Assembly: GCA_037013685.1 (NCBI GenBank)
Contig: CM072887.1
Location: forward strand, 44,195,154-44,259,153
Length of the DNA stretch: 64,000 nucleotides
DNA from: Acridotheres tristis
Taxonomy: Eukaryota; Chordata; Aves; Passeriformes; Sturnidae
Direction of reading: 5' to 3'
Shown one piece after another: positions 39,501 to 54,500 of the stretch. The translations under genes and the position numbers were made by a program. The notes beneath the pieces were generated by a model. The model was not told the origin of the DNA and made no database searches. It saw only the letters and a program-made list of their open reading frames with translations. How positions within the stretch are numbered: position 1 is the first letter of the stretch; the number at the start of each line of letters is the position of its first letter.

Positions 39501-42500
39501 CTGTCTAGTCTACTAGCTGTCAGCCTTGACAGAGGGGAAAATGGGAAGTGGGAAAGAAAATGTTATTTTAAAACTTCTAATGATTTTATTTACAGTTTGC
39601 ATCAAACTGCATGCTTGATGTAGTTGCAGGATGTGGAGAATAAGGCCAGCTGTAATTGTCTTTTCCTTCGTGGGTTGTTGCCAGTTTTGCTGCCAGATGA
39701 GAGAGTTAGAAACCAAGGAAGATCTAGCTCATATTATCTGATAGAACATTTCTTTTCCAGATCCTGGGATCTGTGTATATTTTTAAGTATGATTAAATAC
39801 TTTTATGAGTTATAAAAATTACATACTGTAGGAAATGTCAACATGCAGGAATGAGTTGCTTTTGAAAATGTCATGGGATTAAAATATGCTTGCTCATACT
39901 GTTTCTGCACATGCTTATATGTATATATTATAGTTTGCTCTTGCAATATGCTTGCATATTTTTTTCTTGTTCTTGCTTATTATTTTTGACTGACTTTCCT
40001 GTTTCTATGTACTCAGTCTTCTGTGACAATTACATGTATGATTGTGATGGTGAGAGCTACATTCAGACACTTTTCTTGCTTAGATTTGAAGTGCTTTAAT
40101 GGTCTTTAGATTCTTCCAGTACAGTCTGTCATTTTATCCTCCTCTGGCACTCTTATTTGAATTTTTTTTATTTGAGTAGAGATAATTCCTGGCTTACATT
40201 ACAAGAAAATTAGGGCTACCAGAGGTTAGTTTCTCTGTACTGCATTTCACTATTAGATATGTTCCCTCTCCTACTTATGCTGGTGATGGCTGCATGGGAA
40301 TCATGTACTCTTTATGGCAGTTGAAATTTAGCTGCATGGAGTATTTTTAGCAGATACTGTGTTTTGCAGGAAGGGGCCATGGATATTAATTTCCTCATTT
40401 CTGATTTTACTGTCTAACTTTAAATCAGGGTTTACAGTCCATAACAGTAGAGCTTCATGTAGCTAGCACTTAAAAATATGCTGTAAGAATCTCCTTGAAA
40501 CAGACAACTCATCTGCCAAGAGAAATGATGTTAGAAGAGTATCTTGCTCTCTTTTTTTCCCCTCCTCTCAGTTCAAGAGCAGTAAATATAGTTAGAGGAA
40601 GACTAGAAAATTTAGCTAGTGGCAAGAACAAATAAAAAACTTGTTTGATACCTTTCTTCCACTTCAGGAAAATTTGGAATGGAGTCCAAGGTATTACACC
40701 TGTGGTTTCTTCTCTAATCAGTTTCTATCAAAGATATGGTTATTACCCTCAAGTTTTGAGAAAATTCTCCAAAGTTAAGTCTCTGACTTTTGTCTAGGAT
40801 TTCTAGTAATTTCAATGTCAATATTTTATTAATGCACCTAGACTAAGGAAAGACTATAAGCCAACACTGAATATAAATGCAGGAACAAATAATTAATAAT
40901 TTACAGCTCAAATCCTGGAGACAAATGAGACTTAGAGTTTATGCTGCTTTACAATGTGGCTACAAGGAAAGCAGGAAGAAATAATCAGAAACCCAGTTAG
41001 TGCTGTTAACCCTGTTTTACGTTTATGTCACTAGTGTTTGTTTTTAGAAATGAGATGCATTTTGCAGAGTCAGACTGCAGTGGGCTGATTCAGTGGCTCT
41101 GTGGTATAAGCCTTGTGGTGGGTACAAAATACACTGTCTAGAGTGAGTAAAATGGCAGTTTTGGCCTAATGATGTCATGCATTCTGCTGTCAGTTCTCTC
41201 TTCAGTAGTATGTCCTAAAAAAATCCAGATCCAACTGAAATCTTTAATAGCTTCCTCATTCTAAGGATAAGTGATATTTTATGCCTTTTTTTCTTTGTAT
41301 AGCTGTGATATAAGTAACAAAACATATAAAGATGTGGGTATGAAGCAGTATGAGTGAGTATGTAAGTGGTATGAATAAGTATATAAAGGAGAAATAATAG
41401 TTCAAGGACAATCTTCAAACTGATACCTCATAGATGGAATATACTATATGATAGTTCCGTTTTGAAGTACTTTACTTATATTTTTACTAAATTTTTGGAG
41501 CATCTTGTGGCATTTTCTTAACACTATCAGAAAGCTTATTACATATACAAAAAGGCTGGTGTTGGTATTTCCATATCATATTGTAATAATTTCCGTAGGT
41601 CTCATTTGTTTTATAGTGCCGTTTATAGGCACTATAGTGTGCCTATAAACAGTAGGAACTCTAAACATAGAAACATTGTCAGTAATTAATCTCTGATTTC
41701 TGTGCCCTAGAACCCTGCTGGCATTAGGTTGCCATGTAGGAATTGCTGATGAACGTGCTGAAGAAAAAGTGAAAAAAATGAAACTTCCAAAGAAGTAAGT
41801 TGAAATTCAATGTCTTCATGTTAGGCAGTGTGAATTAAGTGAATTCTATTTTAGCAATTCAATATTTGCACTGCTAGTTTTATTAGTTCTTGGGCATGCA
41901 TGTATATGCATGAATTCTCCGGAATTTTCAGAAATATTCACATACCATAATTCACGGTTTTTCTTCCAGATATTTGTCACCTGATGTGTAGACAAATTTT
42001 AGGATTTTTTGTGCTATGTTGTAATGTGTGACATTCATTGTTATGTGTTTCTTTTATATATTGTGTGTATCACAGAGACTTTGTAAAGAATTTTTACAGT
42101 AAATTTGCCAATGTATTTTACTGTGCTGCAGATATTTAAAGGTGATGCTTTTGAAAGTTCTCAAATGGCCATGACTTTTGGTGTAGAGAACTGGTACAAT
42201 CACTTGACTTTTTTCTAAGTAATTGGTTGGCAGCAGCATTGGTAGGACTGGGTACCACAGTTCTGAAACCAGCTATCATGGCCCAGCCAAGTTGCCCTGG
42301 CTCCTTAGCACCAGTGTGCACACACAGAGTTTGAGAATAAAGAATTTGGGAACTTGGACACAGTTGAGATAATGGAACTTAAGTTTCATATGCCTGTCTG
42401 ACAGCCCTACTGCCCAACATATGCTTGAGCCTATGGAATGAAGGAGGATTATATAATATGTAAAAAGTCAGAAAGGGAGAAAGGTAAATGCTGCAGTTTT

Positions 42501-45500
42501 TCTAGGAAAGAACTTCTGCATGGTCTGTTATTCCTGAATTTAAGACAGTAATTTAGTTTCCTTGGTTATGACTCAGAGCAATGGTAAGTGCTGACTGCTG
42601 AGTTCCTGCCACCAGTAGCAACTAATTTCTCTTTGCAGGAATGTGCTCTGTGCAGAAATAGCTGCTCCTCTGGTGTTGCATATCTCCATTATTCTCAGCA
42701 ACCCTTCACTGACCCATACCCTTGCATTACATGCAGTCCCTGAGGCCAGTGTAATTACCTCCAGCATGTTTACCTAAAGCAGGTCTTCATTCTTCCTTTT
42801 GTGAGCCAAAAGCCTGTGCCCCATTCTGCCAAGATTCCTGCAGGCTTCTAGGTAATACCTTACTACAAGGTAGCTGCAAGAACCTGGACCATCAAGTCTT
42901 TGATATCTACCACACTGCTCAGATTTACATACCCTTGATATTACAGTTTCAGAATCCCTGATGTGGCAGCTTTGCTAGAATGAATGGGAATAAAAGCACA
43001 GAAATAATTTAAGTTCCACCCCCCAAATTGTTCTTCAGTTTCAGTGTCCCAAAATAACTATATCTCTCAAAGAAGAAAAGATATCTCGGGTCTTCTGTAT
43101 TTTCGTTCTGAATTTCCTGGGCAGTAATATATGTGCATTTGCAAGATTGTTCAAGTGAATCAAATTTCCTGCTTTTGAAGAACTGCAGCCAAATCTCAAG
43201 TCTGAAGAAATTATACTTTCTAATATAAGAAGACCAGTAATGTTGAAAATTTTTAATGTCATTAACAGTCATAACTTTAGAAACCTGAAGTCATACCGTG
43301 CATACAAAGTTAGAATTTTGATACCTCACATATAATGGACTGAAAAAACTATCAAAAAGGAAAGGAAAACATTGTGGCTATATTCTTACAAGCTTGTGCA
43401 GGGGAGCATGACAGGAAAGAGCACTGTAATTGCCAATCTGACAAGTGTGTTAATTTCATACATTTTACTGTTTCCATTACTGTCTTGTTTTACTCATCTC
43501 ACTGAAGTGACTTCACAGATACCTGATGAGAGGTAACTGTGAGGGCAGTGAACTCTTGTGTAATAGAAACCTGCAGATTGGGAATTATGTGGATGGCTGA
43601 ATTTTGGAATTATGTTCTTGAATTGTTGTTTTCAAACTTCAACTTTTTCAAAAGTTTTTTTTAAGTTTTTTTAAATTTTTCAAAATTAACCTTTTTCTAT
43701 TTACTGTGGTAATTTTGAAGGAAGTTTCAACCTCTTATTTTTAGATGGTAATCCCTCTTAAATACCTAGTCATTTTAAATTATTGTTTTCAACAAATAAT
43801 TTGTTTAAATTGTTTTAAAATGGTTGTCACAGAAGATAATTAAGGTTGGTAAAGTATTTGAATATTTTAGGATATAAATGGGGATAAATACTGTTTATTT
43901 TTATGGGTTTCTCTCTGTCAGTACAAATAAAGAAAATACAAGAAAATTACCAAATTGTTTAGAAAATAATTGACCAATTATTTACACTAATCATTCTTTA
44001 TACACCCCAGGGTGTATAATTTCAGTGAGAGAATGTTGTTTATTTTCCACAGACTCCTTTTGTTTCAACCAAAACAGTGCTTTGCATGCTGGAGGAGAAA
44101 TAGAATCATAGAATCATTTAGGTTGGAAAAGACCTTTAATGCTTTATGTCCTCTATTGAAGGATTGCTCATAAGTAAAGTAGGAGATTTCTATAATTAAT
44201 TGGAAGGGAATAACTTTACGAAATTAGCATTCCTAGGAGCACTGAAAAAATCGAGGAAGCTGCCTTTGTATTCTGAAGTCATGCTTAGATTTTAAACATT
44301 TGCTCCTATGATTTGAAGGATAGTTAAGTTATGAATTATTATGGAGACAAGCTTTCAAGGTGGATTTTAAAACTGGTCTTGAGTAAGGCATTTGACCTGT
44401 TCTCTTAGCATCCCTTTATGTAACAAGAAGAATCTATTTTCCCTATTTGGTAGGAAGTAGATAGAATTTAGTAAGTATTGTCATCTGCTCAGAGGTAGCA
44501 ATAATATTGTTGATATAAGCATTTAGATAATCAACACCTTCATCTTCTACTGTGGCATTACTAAAGTACTTTAAAAACATTTTTAGTTCAGACCATTTTG
44601 TGTAGCTTTCATCACCAATTATATCATCCCATCAAGATGCAATTGGCTTGAAACAGAATTTAAAAAAAAATCAGTAATCAAGTTTACATTATTATTCTTT
44701 ATGTTCAAAGGCAGATGTCTTATTTATATAGATATGTTGCATAGATGTAATTTCTTTCTTTTGTGCTTTCTCTTTAATTTTTTTCTTGCTGAAAAGTGAC
44801 TACAAGTTCTGGTTTTTTTCAACAGCTATCAGTTGTTGAGTGGATATAAGCCAGCACCCATGGATCTGAGTTTTATCAAGCTGACCCCCTCTCAAGAAGC
44901 TATGGTGGATAAACTAGCAGAGAACGCTCACAATGTCTGGGCAAGGGACCGTATAAGGCAAGGCTGGACATACGGCATCCAGCAGGTAAGAGCTAAATTC
45001 AGACACTTAAAACAGCACTTATCTATTGAGATACTTCACACCTAATGCAAATAGTGGTGGCACACAGTCAGGAACAAACAGCTAGTGAATGCAAGTTTGT
45101 CAGTCAAAGAAAACAAAACTACATAATATAAAGCAATCCTGCTAAATAGCAGTATGATACTCTTTTACAAGCAGTATTTAAAAACTTGGTGGTATATTCT
45201 TGTTTGCTGTCTTGATCTCAGGGTGAGAAAATTGCATGCAGGAAGTTAATGTGCTCCAGTATTTTAGGAAATGTAAATATTGACTTCCACTAAGGGAATA
45301 ATTTAAATGTTTGCAGTTCTGGGAATTGAATAATTTTGTTTAGCCAGGAAAATCAGAATGTAAACTTCTAGTAATAACTTTGCTAATATGTTGTATTACT
45401 GGCAGAACATGTGTTTAACTGGGAATAGTTAAGTCAGTCTCAAAGTTCCAGTCCTACTTTAGTTGTTCTGCTCCAGTGAATAGGAATAATATTTGGTAGC

Positions 45501-48500
45501 TATCCCAATGTGTTACAAGGGAGGAGAGTAAGAGTAAAGCATGGTGGATTATTAAAAGCAAAACTCAGGTTCTTTGGTTTCTTTAAAAAACCCCCAGTAC
45601 CAGTCATTTGGGTATACCATGAGCTTAATTTAGTATTTTTCAAGACAGCTTCTACATCAGTTTTCCCTTAAGTTTTTATATTCCTTTTATGATTGATTGT
45701 GAATTTTATATACAGAAAGATCTCTTCACTTGTGTTAATAAATGTGATGTAGCATTTCACAGTGAAATTATAGGACAATTTACCCCTTGGGGAAAATGAG
45801 TTTTCATGGTTTTGTGTTGAGCATAAAAGCTCATCTTTATTATTTTTGCAAAAAATGAGAAACAGCTGTTTTGTAGGTACATACCCTTTTCTTCCTACAA
45901 ACTGTGGTTTTGTTTTTGACAAAAATTTGAGTTACACATTTCAGTGCCATGTATGTCAAATTTTGTTCTCCTACAGGACCAGAATTCATTCTTTTTGTAA
46001 AAGTTCTGTGTAAAATAAAAAAATAAGCTGGGTTCTTATATATCAAATTAAGCACTTCACCTTATTACATACAGGTATGCTCTTGTGACAAAATAAATGC
46101 TGCATATCTGCATTTCAGTATTGTTCATTACAGTATCGTACTATGAAGCTGTCATTGTGTTATGTTACTTTGTAAGCTATTTAGGAAATCTATGTTCTGT
46201 ATTTGAGTCTAGAGAGACAGTGAGTCAATTCTTCTGTTTGCAGACTGCAATATGTGTATATGCTCTACTAGAAAAACACTGAAGATAATTGTACAACTCC
46301 TCTGCTTTTCCCAGGATAAAACTTTTCCATAATACTGAACCTTTAAGTAAGAGGTGGCCTTTTGAAGTGCTGTTAACATTTCTGATGGAATATTAATCAT
46401 GAGAAGTATTGGGAGTGATGGTTTTCTGTTGTCAGATAGGGGGAGGGGATTAATTAGTTTTGAACTCACTATTTGTGTTCTGTGTTTATGGAGTCAGTGC
46501 AGAATTCATTTCTAGAATGAAAAACTGTGTGCTCAGAAGAAGTATTTCTGCTATATTAAAGAATGCACTCAAGAATTTTACCATGTGTCCCATTTTTTTT
46601 ATTATTCCAGAAGGCAATCATTTTCAATAGAGGACCTTGCCAATTGGGAGCTGTGAAATGAATGAAAGTTGGGAAATAGTTGCAACTTTGATAGAAACTT
46701 GACATAGCCCAAAATTAAATTTAGTTTTGCAACAGAATTGCTTGGTTAAGATAAAGTTAAGAAGTTTCTGGAATCAAATCTCTTAGCTAATTATATTTCT
46801 AACTAGCTTTGAAAAAATACAAACTTATGACTCACACGTAGTGAATACATTTTCTTAGATCTTGAAAACAATTTAACCTACCTTTTGTATCAGTGTATCT
46901 TTGAGAAAAATAATTTTGCCATATTTATTGGCGTGAATTTGCAGCTAAATTGCATGTTTTCTGAATTGGTGAGATATTAAGTAGGAAAGTCAGTTAAATG
47001 GTGATGTCAAAGACTTTCTCAGTGTTATTGGTTTGGGAGTTATATGTAAAAGATAAATTGGGAGTGGGTGGCAATGAAAAAAATTTCTCCTTTATATCTT
47101 CACAATATTTTTATTACACACTTTCTTTATATATGTTTTGGTATGTTTGGTTTTTGTGCCTGTTGATATACAAAATTCTGCATTTGAAGAGGTGTGATGT
47201 GATAGTCATAAATCATTAGTTTTATTATGGTTCCCAAAAGGCAGTGGAGTCGCTCAAGACCACAACTTGGGTTTTAAAAAAACACCCTAAAACCCCCAAA
47301 AAACATTGATCAGATGAATCCAGCATGGGATATAACCTAAAATTAATCACTTCAGAAGAATCATGAAGTCTGTCTTACGTTTTCAGTGCTGTGTTTAGGG
47401 AAAGAGACTAAACTGATTGTTGAACCAAAAATGTTGTAGCCCTGTGAGGACATATTTTTGAGCCTCACCAGGAGAGAGCAGAAGGGAAAAAGGAGGACTC
47501 TGATCTACTCACTGATCAGCTCTCTGTATTTCATCTTCTGACTCCTAAAGTAGTTTCCTGAGGGAAACTCTCGAAACTCTGGCCTTCCCCAGGCTCCCTT
47601 CTAATAAATGTCCTGCTCACTAGATAACAAAATTTAACATGAAAATTAAATCTCTGCTCACTTAATTAAAATTTATAGTCTGATATGAGAAAACTCATGG
47701 CAACTAGAAGTTTTGTTTAAAACTCCTTAGCCTTGTAATTACTTGTACATTACCCATTTTTCAAGAGTTTTAAAAGACTGACTCCATAGCCTCAAAGATG
47801 TCTGACTAGACAAAAAGGATTTAGGCATCTGCATCCATTCTGATTCCCAAGGACAATTTTTTTTAATAAAAACGTTATCAGAATGGTTTAGTTTAGTTTT
47901 CAGATACTTTTTTAAGCAGTTGGTGTGAATCAAGCTCTGATTTTGACTACTGGGTTGTGCTCTGAAAGAGTCTTAGATGAATGCTTCCACTCTAAAATTT
48001 GACTGGGCTTAGGTATATATGATAAATATTTAACTGTTCTTCCTTATCAAGACAAAGACAGTTACAAGCATGCAGAAAGGAGTCTGGAGAGTTAAAACCG
48101 AAAAGCTTAAGTTCCTGTGAAACTGATCATATTTGGAGTTGGAAAACCAATTAATTGGGGGTTTGTGGTATTGAGTGCTTATGCTTTAAACATCCAAGAA
48201 TTTTTTGACTGACTAAAGACCTTTGTTTGTTGAGTTGTGCACTGTTGAGAATGTTCACTGCACCACTCCATTGCAGTGTCATAGTTATGCTTTCAGCAGA
48301 TTGTTAAATGGGGACAAGAGCTCAGAAATATTCATGACCTTCAGAAAGCAGATTTACACGATCAACAGTATGCTTTACTCCCTTATTCCTGGCAGACAAG
48401 TTACCATAGTCTCATGGATAGTTAAACAGGAAGATTATGCCCTTTTTCAGCAATAGTATGTCTTGCAGGAGCTGCTGTGCTTTGGATGTTGATGTTGATT

Positions 48501-51500
48501 TGCTCTTAATTCCATAAGGTTTTTCTTTTCAAATATTTTCTTTTTCTTCAGAAAAAAGACCAACAGCTGAGTTTCAGGAGTGCTTACAATGTACAGATAA
48601 GAAATACCATTTATTAAAATCCATAAGAAGAGAGCAGAAGAGCAAGGTGCTCCTTTCTGAGTGCACTGCAGAGGCTCCTCTCATTTAGCTGGCATACATA
48701 TCACATGGCAAGCTGCTAGCTCTGGCTGTTGTCCACGCTGCTACATGCTTCTGCTTGAGTCCTGTGGGTTTATTTCACTGGCTGCATTTTGTCATCCCAT
48801 CATATTACTGTGACATGCTACAGTACTGGGATAAAGTGACATGATGATAATAAATATAATACTATAAACAGATCTTGCAGAGATGTAAAAGAGTTTCGTA
48901 AGGAAAAGAAGCTTACAGATGTTTTAAAGTAGATGAGCTAATCACTGGGAAATATGTTATGAACAGCAATTGTGCTGTGGCTGTAGGATGAATTAAATAA
49001 TCTAGTAGGTCTGTTCAGTATGAGAGCCTCATCATTTTGGGATTATATAAAATGAAAAAAATTAAGGGGATACTCTCAAGTAATTAATGTATTAAAAAAT
49101 TCTTTCTTTAAAAACTGTTGGGAAAAATGCCTTCCAACTTCCAAATTTCCTTTCTTCTAAATCCATCACTGCTTGTCTGGCTTTTTTCTTAACAAGGTAT
49201 AATAAGCTACATTTTATGCATTACTATATACAGTATTTTTGTTCTGCTGCTGCAGAACCAGCCAGCCAGGAGAGGGAGCACAAGTTAAGGAATAAATCCT
49301 GTTCCCAGAACTGTCCTGACAGATGTGATGACACTGATCACAAACAAGTATTTTTTGACAGTACAGACTCACAGTTGCTTATTGCTCCATGAAGGGAGAA
49401 AGCAAAAGGAACAAAGCAGGTAGGAAAAAATATGTATTTCTGTTTCCAAGAACACATTAAGTAGCAAGGGTAAGTGGAAAAACAAGCATAAAAATCAGTA
49501 TAAAAGTACTTGACAGTGTCCCTTTAAGGGAGAACATGATTACCTGAAAATTAGTGGTTTTGGAACTGGGGAAATAGTAATTGAACAAGGGTAGATACAG
49601 GAGTTAGATCCAGGCAAAGAAGCAATATGTCCTTCCACTGAATGAACTAAAACCATCACATTTGTGTTATGAGAGAAGGGTTTGGTTTTTTTACCTTCAT
49701 GGACTTTGATATCAAAGTCCTGTCATAATTACATGAGGGGTTTTGGGTTTTTTTGGTTACTTTTAGGGCTTTTTCTTAGCAAGATAATGGAAAAATAGCA
49801 TTGAAGTATAGAAGCATGTATTTGTGACAAAATTTTCACAATCTAATGGAAAATATTCAGAACTCATATAAGTTCATCCATGAGCTTAGGGTATTTTTTT
49901 GACATTCGTAAAACTGTGATTTTATGCATACAGGAGAATCCCAACATCCATATAAATAAGGAAAAGACAGAAGAGAAGAGATAAGAGTCGAATTTAGAGA
50001 TCAGAAAGCAAATGAAAATAAAAAAATGAAAATGCCTCATTCCTATTCCTGCATACATGACTTCTCGGTCTCTTCACTGATTGTAGAGATCACAGGCATG
50101 CATTCTTTCACATTTTGCTTATATACATTGTAACATATCCAGATAGCTTAGTCAAAGAGTATCTTGCTTTTTCTTCATGTTGCATTGTGTTCTGGTTAGA
50201 AAAGTTAGCAATCAGAAATCTCATTTATACTGAAAAAGGAAAAATTATTAAAAATCTCACAGCTTTAACAATTGCTTATAAATATTAGCAAGCTAAAATT
50301 TTCCTTCCGTTGTGTGAAAAGCATCTTAAAAAAGATGCACTGCAGTTCCCGTCCTAGAATAGTTCTGTTGGTATTGCCAAGCAATTATATGAAATCTTAC
50401 TACTCTTCTGCCGAAAAATGCAACACATTTTGGTCTTGTAAAGTGAGGATCTTATTTTTTTCAGATTTATAGAAAGTATATGTCATCATTAATTGATCAC
50501 GAGTTGGTCTTCTCAGAGTGCCTAAGGCTGCCATGCAAGAGAGGAATTGCTCTGAAAAGTCAGGCTGGGTGAAATATGCATGTGTGGGAAAAATCTTGTC
50601 TTGCTTATTTTTTCATTAAATATATATAAAACCAGCATCTTGTTCTTGTAAAAACCACTAATGTTACCTCACTTTGACATTTCACATGATTTATACTGAT
50701 ATATTAGCACCTTCCATTTATAGTCAGGCACATTCTGCCAGGCATTCCATATGGCTGTGGTCCTCAGTGAAGATGCCAGAAGCTGTACACATATTACAAA
50801 GGATGCAAATACTTCCAAGGTTAGAACTGAGCTGCTAGTATTCCAGGTGAGGAATACAACCTCTTATTTTGTTGGATACATTTGGATTATCAACATTGCT
50901 AAGAATACAGCTTTGTGACAACTTTATTTTGCTTTCTGGTTCTAATGCTCTGGACTTTGAAAATTACTTTTTTATTAAATACCAGTTTAGAATGGTATTT
51001 TGCCTTTTCCTCTATAAGATGATTTTTAGTTTTCCTGGTTTCTGGTTGAACATGAGCTGCTGTGATAGGTGTGGAAAAGCTAGCCCTGTGGATAGCAAGG
51101 CAGGGAAGGTGTGATGTAGGTAAATGATCCTGCTCACGGTGTCTGTGCTGCACACACTCACACGGTGGCTCGCTGTTTTCTGGCAGCACTGTTGTCAAAG
51201 CTTGCCCTGTAGCATTTGTTGTGGCAATTTCTCAGAAATCTCTGTGCTAGTGAGAAGTGTGGATCTTGCATGTCGGTGGAGATAGGACGAAAAGCAGAAT
51301 CAATTCACAGCTGTGGAATGAGGGTTTGCTAATGGTGCAAAGGGAGCTGAGAAAACGAGAGCACAAGTGTCTCACTGGATGTGTGCTGAAATACATTTGC
51401 TTTGTGCTTGTAGTTTAACAGCCTTGCTTATGAGAACAAAATCATTTCAGTACCACATAGAATATGTATTTCTACAGCTCTAGTACTTTGAATCACAAAA

Positions 51501-54500
51501 TATGTGTTCCCAATAAAGTATTATCATATTTTCCCTGCACTATTCCTACAATGTGTTTTAACTTCACCATCTTTTCCTTTCTTTCTGATAAGCACTTATT
51601 TACATGTATTTCTGGTGACCTTTTGTTCCCTTTAGTCTAGTAGTCTGTACTGTTCATGAACTACTCAGATTTGGGAAGGTTTGGGAGTGCAAAGCTTTGC
51701 AATACAACTTTTATAACTCTGAAAACTACATTATTATTTTCAGATGTCTTTTAGAGGTTTATATGACACTTTTTTTTTTTACGAATTACTGCTGAAGCAC
51801 ATAGCCTTATTACACACACTGTATCTCTTAATAGGTTCTTTTAGAGCTGCGTATAGAATTTGACTATGGTTTTCTTGCTGCAACAGACAATTGTAGGCAA
51901 TATGGACATTTCTCGTTTCATTCTTACATGAGATCTGTCCGTGCAAGTTCCAAAACCAGTTGCAGGTCCAGTGCCATGAGATCAGATATTTACCTATCGT
52001 AGACTCATTGAACAAAAGAATGCACTTTACATATGATATGTGTTTCATTTGAGTTACTTTGCAGCAGTGTTCTTTACCTGTCACAAAAGTTTTAAATGGC
52101 TTGTTGATTTTTTGGGGGGTGTGTGTTTTTAGGTATTTTTTCTGTAGTTCTTTCCCTTTTAAGAGCTATGTGTAGTTAGAAATATATGTGCAGTTAAATT
52201 GGCCCATTGTTGACCTTATTCATATCCTTTTATACCCTACAAATAAGTGTATGTGTGCCCATTCAAATAGTTGTTTGTTTATCACTGGCTGCATATGTCA
52301 GAATCTGTTGTGTACACTGTGAAAAGTAATACTGACTTTTCATGGTCAGTGCTATATCACTGACATTTAACGTTATTACTTCCATCCAGGGCACATTCTT
52401 CCAGGCATTTTTATGGCTGCAATGTTTTCCAAAGTAAAGTAAATTAAATTCTAAATTATTAATGGATGTTTGTTACATGAAATGAAGACGAAGCTGTGTA
52501 ATAAAATACATAGGCTTTTTTCCCCTTTTTTTCTGTGATATGATAGATTCTGAATTCAAAACAAAAGAATTATATAAATATCATGTGTGCTACCCAGTTC
52601 AAACCATTTGTCTGTTAACAAGCAGTTGCCAGAAAAACTGTACAAAACAGCCTTCTGATGAATCATTAGACTTGTCAAATCTGGAAAGTTCTGACAAAAA
52701 AAATTTAAAAACTTAGGCTGAATGTTAAAACTGATTTTAACAGTCTGCAATAACTTCTTTGTATTGAGTAGGTGGAATTTAGTCTCTGTACTACTTGGAA
52801 ATGTACTCAGTAAAAATTACCACTCTTAGCTAATCAGTTTTCTTGTTGACTTGATTGCGAATGTGCAAAGCTCAATCACTGTACAGGATCATTCTCCACT
52901 TATGCCAGAGAGGTGAAGAAGGTCATTAGTATGAAAACTTATGATGAATATAATAATAAGAGTTCATAATTCAGAAATAAGTAACACGTTCAAAATTTAA
53001 ATAGATGTATAATAGGAAAAAAAAAGGAACAAGTTGTTAAAAGGAAAATCTCTTCTCACATTCAAATTTAAAGATCTAGCTGCAGTCTTGAATAGGTGAA
53101 AAAGGTCGGAATGTTAAATAAAAGTAGATCCAATGAAAAAAAAATCTGTAAAATTAAGTTGATTTAATGCATTAAATTTCTGTATTCCTTTTTGTTTTCT
53201 CTCCTTGATCTCATTTTGTGTTTAGCTGTTTTAAAGCACTTATACTATATATCATTTTATACACTGTTATCAGCTGATTGCCTGTATGTTAATTTGTGTT
53301 AATAGTTGCTATGGCAAGTAAAAATGCATTAGTCTAACATTGTATAATGGATAAGAAGTTAAATATTTATTGTTCCAAACTTTCATATTTTTAAGACAGT
53401 ATTTCACAATGTCTTTTGGACATATAGTGCTTCAGAGGAAATTAATTCTCTTTTTTGTGTCCTTTTAATAACAAATAATCAAACTCATAGTGTTTCACCA
53501 CCTCAGATGTTAATGTGAATACTCTTATATCAAATAATAATTTTTCATAACATTTACTTCAGCATTTGCTTGAAGGACACAGCCCATTTTCCACATCTAC
53601 CAAATTAAACATTGGACAAAGCAGGATGACAGATTAAGAATTTGAAATCAATATGAAAAGTACATGCCTCAAATGGTTTTAGTGTTGGTCCTGCCACTGT
53701 CCTTTCCACGGAATATAATTAGAGCTGATATGGTTTTGTAATTTGTGTCCCCAGCAATGCGTTGCCTTTTTCTTTCTGTTAGCCCTTTTAGCACGTAGGT
53801 AATGCTTGTCCCTTAATAATTCTTCTCCTAGAGGAATAACTAGTAGGACCAGATTTTATCAATCACTGGTTTGTAACTGACCTTTCAATATCTGCTCACT
53901 ATGACACGGCAAGAGGCAGATAGCCTTGCATCTCAGCATTTCAAGGCCAACAAAAGATGCCTGCAAGAATTTTTTCAGAATGGATGTGCCGTTTCTTTTC
54001 TAATTGCAAGGATAGAATTGAAACCACATCTGTTCCTAAAACTAGAACCGTAATGCTATAAAAGAAGAAAGGTACTTCCAAGACACTATCTTGTAAAACA
54101 ATAGGTATTGGTTTTGGACTTCTTAATAAATCTAACCAATAATGACAGCCTCTCAATATCTTTGGTATTGTCCTGAAGAGAACAAACAGCCACTATTTTT
54201 TATATTGTATGTCCGGTCTGTAATTTTTTTTATAAATATCGATATTAGGACAAACATGGAAAGTTCTTCGCATGGTTTCTCTCATTGCCAACGAATTCTG
54301 ACAGGATGTGAGAAGAAAATACAGACAAGAGAACAATTCTGTTAGTCACTAAAAATTAGATTAGCCATTTAAGTAATCCAGTTAAACACTGCTTTCAAAT
54401 AAGATAATTTTGCAGTAGAAGAAAACCTAATCAATGTTTTTTAATAAACCTAAAATGCGAAGATTAAACCTTACTAATACTTTCATTTCAACTGGAGAGA

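Larger units (their letters stand above)
37621..41710 (+). other. RYR2: RYR2 intron, 4090 bp
   Basis: Contains an A run near 37883, a 20-bp duplication at 38489-38528, a 13-bp-arm palindrome at 38681-38708 and overlapping inverted repeats at 41612-41650. No mobile element is recognised. Confidence 0.85.
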
